Source of the DNA: Phoronis ovalis
Taxonomy: Eukaryota > Phoronida > Phoronidae
Length of the DNA: 10,446 bases
Assembly: GCA_028565635.1 (NCBI GenBank)
Contig: JAOXYB010063600.1
Span: 1-10,446, forward strand
Direction of reading: 5' to 3'
Position numbers and translations under genes: made by a program. The notes beneath the pieces were generated by a model, which saw only the letters and a list, made by a program, of their open reading frames with translations, had not been told where the DNA came from and did no database searches. Within the stretch, counting starts at the first letter, position 1. Each line of letters begins with the position of its first letter. Below are positions 6,301 through 10,446 of this stretch, in pieces.

Positions 6301-9300
6301 CAGCTCAGTAACGAGATCATTAAACGATGCTGTAAAGATATTTCATTGGACAAAATCTTTGATGGTTATGTAGAATCAAGTCTCAAAACACTAAACAACT
6401 GTATTAACTGCTGCGAGGAATGGAAGGAAATCTACTCACATGTAAGCACAACAAAAATGTAGTAATGTTCCCAGGTATTCTACTATCTACCTGCAAATAA
6501 TTTTTATCATAGTTTAGCGAACTGATAGTTATCATTTATTAGGTAAGCATAAATATAATTTAGTCTAAAACTGAATTCTACACTTTTTTATATAATTATT
6601 AAGAACTTTCAGCCTCATCACGAGGCCTTCACCAGTCTTTCTAAATTGCTGGGAAGAGATCACATGATCAATTGATCTCTTGATATAATGAACGTTCATT
6701 CTGATATCATTTGTTTTAATAGCTTTTTGTTGAATTTATTTGAAATTTAACAAGATTAAAGTTAAAATTTTATCAATGATTGAAAGGTTTTCTTAATGTG
6801 AATTTATTAATGCTGCAAATATAATTATTATATGAATTCACATTTTATTTACCATAATCTACTTTTATTAAAAAAACTTACTTCTATGTTTTAGAGTGCC
6901 AAAGTTCATCACAAGTTCTCAGGTACCCCATGGCTTCTTGATAAGAGTAGCATCTTTGCCCAAGTGGATGCCTTTGTGCAGAGGTGTAAAGATTTGATTG
7001 AGGTAATTCACCTGTGTTGATGTATGCAATTGGTTCAAATTAATGAAATAATGTATTTATTCTACAGAACAGTATTTTACACTATGTCTCATATTATGTA
7101 TACAATGTTTGGGGATCCCTTACTTTTTGTGTAGAAATTGGTGGTATGGTCTACATGGTAAATATATGCTCGTTGTAAATGAACCTTGTAAACTATGTAT
7201 CAAATTCCTACACATTTAGAAGTGATAACAGTAATGAAGAAGATGTCATTCTTTACAAATAATAGAAAAATAGGAAATAAAGCTTTACATGATAATATGA
7301 GTCCATTGTTAATACTCTGTTTTGTTATAGGTTTGTGAGTGTCAGTCTTATTTCAAACGTATGGAAGATGGTTCACAGAAAGACTTGCCTCACTTTGCAG
7401 GGCAGCGTGGTCCAGAAATAACTCGCGGGTTACTTGAAATTGAGGCTTCGTTTGATCGTAGCCTAAACATTCTCAGAGATGTGCGTCGTACAATCTTGGA
7501 TGTTAAGGCAACCTCTTGGCACGATGATTACAACAAGTTCCGTACTGGCATGAAAGATTTGGAAGTTATGATGCAAAATGTGATTACGTCGGCATTTGAA
7601 AGTGTGACTACTGTAGAGCAAGGAGTGGAACTGTTGGATGTCTTTATGCATTTGCAAAGCAGAGAGGTAACTGTTTGTTGTAATGCATTTTTGCTATGGG
7701 AATATCTATGAAAAGTGTAATACATGCAATTATTTTACATGAAAAATAAGTTGTTGCTAGAATAAAATTATTGACTATAATATGAGACTTTCAGAAACTT
7801 TTTACTGCAAGTGCTACAAATATTTACTGGATGTCCGCCATCTTGTAAAATGCCGGCAATTGTATTTTTAACATATGAAAGATTTGATTGTTTTATTATC
7901 TCAACAGTCTCATAGCTAGTAATGTCTAGCATAGAATACAATATTCTGTAAGTTCATTTCATTAGCATTCTGTGCTCTGGAAATCACTGATTGGTTTTCA
8001 GGCAATAAGAAGAACCATAGATAAAAAGACTGTTGAGGTATACCAGATGCTTAATGAAGAACTCAACAATGTTAAGAAGGAACTATCAGTCAAATCCTCA
8101 GCCTTGACACCACAACATCCCAAATACTCTGGATCAGGTCACTGGTGTAAGATGTTAAAGAAGAGAATAGAGAGAGAAATGATGGTACATCATGGCTTAA
8201 TATATATATAATTTGCAACTAGGTCCAAGAATGGTGGCACAAGATATTTGATTTTATTTAATGGATATTTGAAACGGCAATCAAAAGCAAAATATTAGAT
8301 TTTGTAGTTAACAGATCTTTAGGCATAGTTGCAAAGAAAAATTCACAGAAATTGCAAAGTCTTTTCAAGGGTTGAATAGTCAGTTTGACAGTATGAATGG
8401 CTAATGGCTTTACTTTATTTGACAATTTTTTATCAACTTGTTTAGATCTTTGGCTATACACACTACTGTCATCTTTTTTTTTTGAAAATGAAACAGTTCT
8501 CTTGCTGCTGTAGTATTCCTATTATAAGAACTACTGTCACTATATGTTTTGTTTTCAGATCTTAGATCGTGCACATTTCTTACCACCAGTAGGAGTTGGT
8601 GAGGAAACACGAACACAATATCAACAGTTATGCCAGGCTTTAGATGACTATGTGCGCAAAACATTCCATGAGTGGACAGCAACAGTGGAAAGGGTAAGCT
8701 ACCTTTTAGTATCTTCAATTAAAGAAAAACAAGTGGTTTTCAAGCTATTCTTATTTTGTTGATAAAATTGTATGTGACTGTGAAGTAAATGTTTACCAGA
8801 GGAGTTGATCAATACTTTACTGAAATGGACCTTCTACATGTTGTGTTGCCGTTAACTGGAAAAATTAGTTACATGACTGTTGTGAATTATTTTTCAGCAT
8901 GTTGCATGACTAATGTTATAAATCTAAATCTGATTTATTGTATTCAGATATATAACTAAAGACTAAGCTGTTTATAATCATTTGTATGTCATAAAAATTT
9001 CTCAGGTTTGAGATTATTAAAAGTTATGACATCTGACATGAAATAAAAAAAAATATCCACTTCTTGGAAGGTTAATTGTAACCGTATTATTTAGTTATGT
9101 ATCTGTATACTAAAAAGAAATAAAATATTTCACTGCTTTGAATTTATAACCACTCACCAGGCTGATGTTGTGTTATTTTTGTTTACTCAGTGCCATAAAG
9201 AAACTCAAGGAGTAAGTTATTCTCTCATTGTGATTTCAAATCCGTTTCAGATGTATCCCACCTGAGTTATTTCACCCCGACATAATTATGTATAAATTCT

Positions 9301-10264
9301 AGGCCTCTGATTTGTGATCTTTTTTGTAGAACATTTTCAAATCCAAGCTTATGACTTATGATATACTATGAAAATCATCTTTTTCATGTTTTCATAGCTG
9401 CTGTAAATATATATATGTTTAGTTAAAGTTTATTTACTAATATCTTTCTGTGCGTGATTAATGCTGATTTTTCTTGGTGTGCTGTCCTAGTATTTAACGT
9501 AGGAGTATTTAATGTTGTAGATTGCTCTTAAACGTGTAAGTGTTATAAATAGATGTGGGAAATTCATTATTTTTTGATTCACAAACAGGGTTTTCTCTAT
9601 AGAACACATGATTATGTTTCTAATTCTTGCATTTAAAAACTCAAATCAGATTAAAATTTCTCAGGAAATGGTTTTGTTTGGGCTTGGCAAGTTATATAAT
9701 GCTATAATAGCTTATCACTGATTTTTGTGTGTTTTTATATGGTCATTGTGCACAAAATGTGGTTTTTGATAGAAAGTACATATTGTATATTGTGTGTTCA
9801 TTATTGGAAAAAATTGTAAATTGTCTTAATTCACAAGAGTTCAATTATTTAATAATTTTGTAATTCTCTGTTTGTAGGAACCTACAAAACTGCTAGAGGT
9901 GCCCCTTATGTGTCGTAGTGCGGAACGACCACCTATGCTAGACTCAAACTTTAGCAAGTAAGTTCACTCAGTCTGCCTGCTCCTTATAATTGTTACATTG
10001 GAACTACTCTATTATCGTTGTCATTATTATTAACTTAGTCATTTGTATTATGCCTCTCACTGAAATTTTATTTGAAATACTTTAGATAGTGTTAGAATTA
10101 TCTCTTTTGTTTTCCAGAGTTTTAGTAAAATTATTCCAAGAAATCCATTACTGGGAACGTCTGATGTTTGAAATTCCACACTATGCTGCTGATGTTTATA
10201 CCAAGAGGGAAGAGCTGAGATGTTCAAAGGAGCATGTTATGTTGGTTGTAAGAGACTATAACAG
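3151..10264 (+). CDS. DNAH2: Axonemal inner-arm dynein heavy chain 2, N-terminal part (14 coding exons, continues past right edge)
   Basis: Fourteen exons join in one frame to about 778 residues (771 without the 21-nt exon). Identification rests on many blocks that match recalled human DNAH2 in order: LHKFLASLTDT, KELVQRLETSMIHWTRQIKE, WRN/WKNRC.DLSGIS, AKSSY, GSRQAESNL, SSIFAQVDAFVQRCKDLIEV, GPEITRGLLEIE, WHDDYNKFR, KDLEVM, ITSAFE, AHFLPPVG, YWERLMFEIPHY and VVRDYNR. The region covers a low-complexity N-terminal extension (residues 1-81) and the start of the DHC_N1 tail domain (from about residue 250, at MIHWTRQI), which in this family binds intermediate chains, light chains and the partner heavy chain. 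DNAH2 is known as one of the two heavy chains of the f/I1 inner arm of motile cilia and sperm flagella. The human protein is about 4,400 residues, so roughly the first sixth is here and the AAA motor, stalk and microtubule-binding domain lie beyond the window. The start ATG has A at -3 and an upstream in-frame stop. Confidence 0.95.
3317..3829 (+). other. DNAH2 intron 1
   Basis: 513-bp AT-rich intron, donor gttaaa and acceptor tttttatatgttag. No repeat or gene recognised. Confidence 0.7.
3830..3906 (+). CDS. DNAH2: DNAH2 coding exon 2
   Basis: Completes the Asp codon and encodes an acidic Glu/Pro run (GIEDQPVEPEIEPEPEAEV). It most likely ends in phase 0 at ACA ATA|gttagt, which fits the phase-0 start of exon 3 at 4248. 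A GTAAAC donor at 3911 would need a different acceptor for exon 3. Confidence 0.75.
3907..4247 (+). other. DNAH2 intron 2
   Basis: 341-bp very AT-rich intron ending in aactttttccag. The frame of exon 3 is open back to an ATG at 4176, but that stretch (MDLSEPDLSHKC) has no match to the family as I recall it, so it is treated as intronic. Confidence 0.65.
4248..4596 (+). CDS. DNAH2: DNAH2 coding exon 3
   Basis: Encodes TQLVQERITL through WTDQHTAVLDEFLRD, ISFFIKT, LQYGTVKASHIESLLRMM and FFENTSWPD. Human DNAH2 has corresponding WTQEHDAILEHF, VQFGTVRGPYIPALLRLL and FANTGWPES blocks. Ends in phase 1 at GAT A|gtatcc. Confidence 0.88.
4891..5055 (+). CDS. DNAH2: DNAH2 coding exon 4
   Basis: After acceptor gaattttcag it completes Ser and gives IKNDFSAQLHKFLASLTDTK, then TVLYIPNEGQ and KELVQRLE. 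LHKFLA.LTDT and TVLYIP are DNAH2-specific blocks. Donor GAGA|gtaagt, phase 1. Confidence 0.95.
5330..5568 (+). CDS. DNAH2: DNAH2 coding exon 5
   Basis: Starts after cttgttcaag and joins as RLET/SMIHWTRQIKEVLSSQD, the opening of the DHC_N1 tail domain. Then GPLEEINFWKNRCADLSGIS and AKSSYVGPFLKLSGQIK. Ends in phase 0 at AAG|gtacgg. Confidence 0.95.
5569..5941 (+). other. DNAH2 intron 5
   Basis: 373-bp intron with donor gtacgg and acceptor ttttattacag. Nothing else recognised. Confidence 0.7.
5942..6133 (+). CDS. DNAH2: DNAH2 coding exon 6
   Basis: 64 codons, phase 0 at both ends. Encodes EGSRQAESNLKFLSVLKDP, then MLPKILNLIRMIWVNSEFFN and RERLTGLLRK. DHC_N1 segment with close parallels in human DNAH2 (WVNS, RERLT, RK). 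Donor AAG|gttgga. Confidence 0.95.
6304..6441 (+). CDS. DNAH2: DNAH2 coding exon 7
   Basis: 46 codons, phase 0 at both ends. Encodes LSNEIIKRCCKDISLDKIFD, then GYVESSLKTLNNCINCCEEW. Acceptor ttttgtttcag, donor CAT|gtaagc. Cysteine-rich for a tail segment, as in the family here. Confidence 0.94.
6607..6712. repeat. Palindrome cluster in intron 7, probable repeat remnant
   Basis: Contains gcctc/gaggc arms at 6612-6616 and 6622-6626, agagatca/tgatctct arms at 6655-6662 and 6673-6680 with gatcaattgatc inside, and the perfect 14-bp palindrome aatgaacgttcatt at 6687-6700. On the minus strand 6635-6607 reads CTGGTGA, a six-pair stem, then GAAA, which resembles the hammerhead ribozyme core except for G in place of the conserved A6. 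No element boundary or duplication was found. Confidence 0.4.
6795..6844. repeat. Short inverted repeat in intron 7
   Basis: aatgtgaatt (6795-6804) faces aattcacatt (6835-6844) exactly, with partial pairing continuing inward. It could be a hairpin or a tiny transposon remnant; AT-rich chance pairing is possible. Confidence 0.45.
6895..7002 (+). CDS. DNAH2: DNAH2 coding exon 8
   Basis: 36 codons, phase 0 at both ends. Encodes SAKVHHKFSGTPWLLDKSSI and FAQVDAFVQRCKDLIE. The SIFAQVDAFVQRCKDL block is essentially the human DNAH2 one as recalled. Donor GAG|gtaatt. Confidence 0.96.
7003..7330 (+). other. DNAH2 intron 8
   Basis: 328-bp AT-rich intron, acceptor tttgttatag. Nothing else recognised. 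Confidence 0.7.
7331..7666 (+). CDS. DNAH2: DNAH2 coding exon 9
   Basis: 112 codons, phase 0 at both ends, the second-longest exon here. Blocks: VCECQSYFKRMEDG, GQRGPEITRGLLEIEASF, VRRTILDVKATSWHDDYNKF, KDLEVMMQNVITSAFE and HLQSRE. These match the DNAH2 DHC_N1 core closely (GPQITRNLLEIE, WHEDYNKFR, ITSAFE in human). Donor GAG|gtaact. Confidence 0.97.
7667..8001 (+). other. DNAH2 intron 9
   Basis: 335-bp intron, acceptor tgattggttttcag. Nothing else recognised. Confidence 0.7.
8002..8184 (+). CDS. DNAH2: DNAH2 coding exon 10
   Basis: 61 codons, phase 0 at both ends. Encodes AIRRTIDKKTVEVYQMLNEE, then HPKYSGSGHWCKMLKKRIER and EMM. Human parallels: AIKRTYDKKAVDLY and ARWVHILRRRIDRVM. Donor ATG|gtacat. 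Confidence 0.95.
8185..8558 (+). other. DNAH2 intron 10
   Basis: 374-bp intron with a T-run near 8475 and acceptor tgttttgttttcag. Open frames on the minus strand here are shadows. Confidence 0.7.
8559..8693 (+). CDS. DNAH2: DNAH2 coding exon 11
   Basis: 45 codons, phase 0 at both ends. Encodes ILDRAHFLPPVGVGEETRTQ, then YQQLCQALDDYVRKTFHEW and TATVER. Human parallels: GAHFLPRIGTG and VRKTFQEWTSSLDK. Donor AGG|gtaagc. Confidence 0.95.
8694..9190 (+). other. DNAH2 intron 11 (upstream of microexon)
   Basis: 497-bp AT-rich intron ending in the strong acceptor ttatttttgtttactcag. No repeat recognised. Confidence 0.6.
9191..9211 (+). CDS. DNAH2: Candidate DNAH2 microexon (21 nt)
   Basis: TGCCATAAAGAAACTCAAGGA is bounded by a strong polypyrimidine-tract acceptor (gtttactcag) and a consensus donor (gtaagt). 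It is phase 0 at both ends and encodes CHKETQG without a stop. Exon 11 ends in phase 0 and exon 13 starts in phase 0, so it can be included or skipped without changing frame. The recalled human alignment between the FHEW block and the PLM block is gapless when it is skipped. It may therefore be alternative, lineage-specific, or a chance pair of splice sites. Confidence 0.55.
9212..9877 (+). other. DNAH2 intron 12 (downstream of microexon)
   Basis: 666-bp intron, the longest within the gene here, with donor gtaagt and acceptor ctctgtttgtag. No gene or clear repeat recognised. Confidence 0.6.
9878..9957 (+). CDS. DNAH2: DNAH2 coding exon 13
   Basis: Encodes EPTKLLEVPLMCRS, then AERPPMLDSNFSK, ending in phase 2 at AGC AA|gtaagt. 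Human parallel: LDTPLLR ... MLDVNFDK. The DSNFSK/DVNFDK block fixes the frame. Confidence 0.92.
10118..10264 (+). CDS. DNAH2: DNAH2 coding exon 14
   Basis: Completes the Lys codon and encodes VLVKLFQEIHYWERLMFEIP, then HYAADVYTKREELR and VMLVVRDYNR (last codon split, phase 2, AAC AG|gtattg). YWERL.FE.PHY and RDYNR are strongly conserved across axonemal dynein tails. The next exon is outside the window. Confidence 0.95.
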
Positions 10265-10446
10265 GTATTGGAAATTTTATGATGCATAAAATATGTAATC
10301 ATGCATTCACTTTGATGGAATTTTCAATTTAATTTAATAGTTAAATTAAAAAGTAATTTAGTGCAATAATTATCTATACTACTAAATCTCGAGTGTCCGT
10401 CTGTCTGTCTGTCACTCTTTCCACCAAATATCTTCAAAACTATTAC
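10265..10446 (+). other. DNAH2 intron 14, partial
   Basis: Starts at donor gtattg. Contains a perfect AT-only inverted repeat (tttaatttaa at 10328-10337, ttaaattaaa at 10341-10350) and then the Helitron-like end listed below. Confidence 0.7.
10373..10446 (+). mobile_element. Possible Helitron 5' end, cut by window edge
   Basis: TCTATACTACTAAATCTC begins right after an A (A|TC...), matching the 5'-TC start and A-T insertion site of Helitrons and the TCTATACTA-type start common in animal copies. A short (GTCT)n run follows (10399-10413). The hairpin plus CTRR 3' end would lie outside the window, so this cannot be confirmed here. Confidence 0.4.

Larger units (their letters stand above)
6442..6894 (+). 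other. DNAH2 intron 7
   Basis: 453-bp intron with acceptor ctatgttttag. It contains a cluster of short palindromes (6607-6712) and a 50-bp inverted repeat (6795-6844), listed separately. Confidence 0.75.

Noticed and set aside
7463-7725. Minus-strand open frames opposite exon 9
   Set aside because: Shadows of the strongly conserved DNAH2 exon on the plus strand.
8258-8718. Two overlapping minus-strand open frames across intron 10 and exon 11
   Set aside because: No family resemblance. They are antisense to a well-supported DNAH2 exon.
10328-10350. Perfect AT-only inverted repeat as a possible terminator or transposon arm
   Set aside because: Made only of A and T around a three-base loop in AT-rich intron DNA. 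No duplication or element boundary was seen.
1-10446. CRISPR arrays, tRNA or rRNA genes, bacterial operons, phage or defence systems
   Set aside because: None seen. The window is an ordinary animal locus with spliced genes and transposon debris.

Overview
This is nuclear DNA from an animal: AT-rich, intron-rich, with canonical GT-AG splice sites, decayed transposons, and no operons or prokaryotic signals. The compact introns (about 160-670 bp in the long gene), the CR1/L2-type LINE remnant and a (GTCT)n-bearing Helitron-like end suggest an invertebrate, perhaps a lophotrochozoan such as a mollusc or annelid. That placement is an inference. An axonemal dynein gene implies motile cilia or flagella.

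Two protein-coding genes lie head to head. On the minus strand, positions 343-1872 carry the first three coding exons of a flavin amine oxidase of the monoamine oxidase (MAO A/B) type, and the gene runs off the left edge. Its first 99 residues are readable: the FAD-binding Rossmann motif, the RVGGRT motif and the [13 protein letters not shown] block. Its second intron holds a broken CR1/L2-like reverse-transcriptase tail at about 922-1475.

On the plus strand, positions 3151-10264 carry the first 14 coding exons (about 778 residues) of the axonemal inner-arm dynein heavy chain DNAH2. They cover the N-terminal extension and the start of the DHC_N1 tail. The gene continues past the right edge, and the motor domain is not in the window. 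The reading frame carries across all 13 introns without a break. One of the 14 is a 21-nt microexon (9191-9211). It is the most interesting item in this gene because my recalled alignment to human DNAH2 is gapless only if it is skipped.

The intergenic interval (1879-3150) holds a well-preserved 268-bp palindromic MITE (2330-2597) flanked by a perfect 8-bp target-site duplication. It also holds possible regulatory motifs: paired E-boxes next to the MAO start and a loose RFX X-box-like site. An acceptor-like site at 3000 suggests that DNAH2 has an upstream non-coding exon. Intron 7 holds a cluster of short palindromes with a hammerhead-like core. The right edge begins what looks like a Helitron 5' end.

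The two genes have no known shared pathway, so their adjacency may be incidental. I found no undescribed multi-gene system. The novel candidates are the microexon, the MITE and smaller sequence-level oddities.
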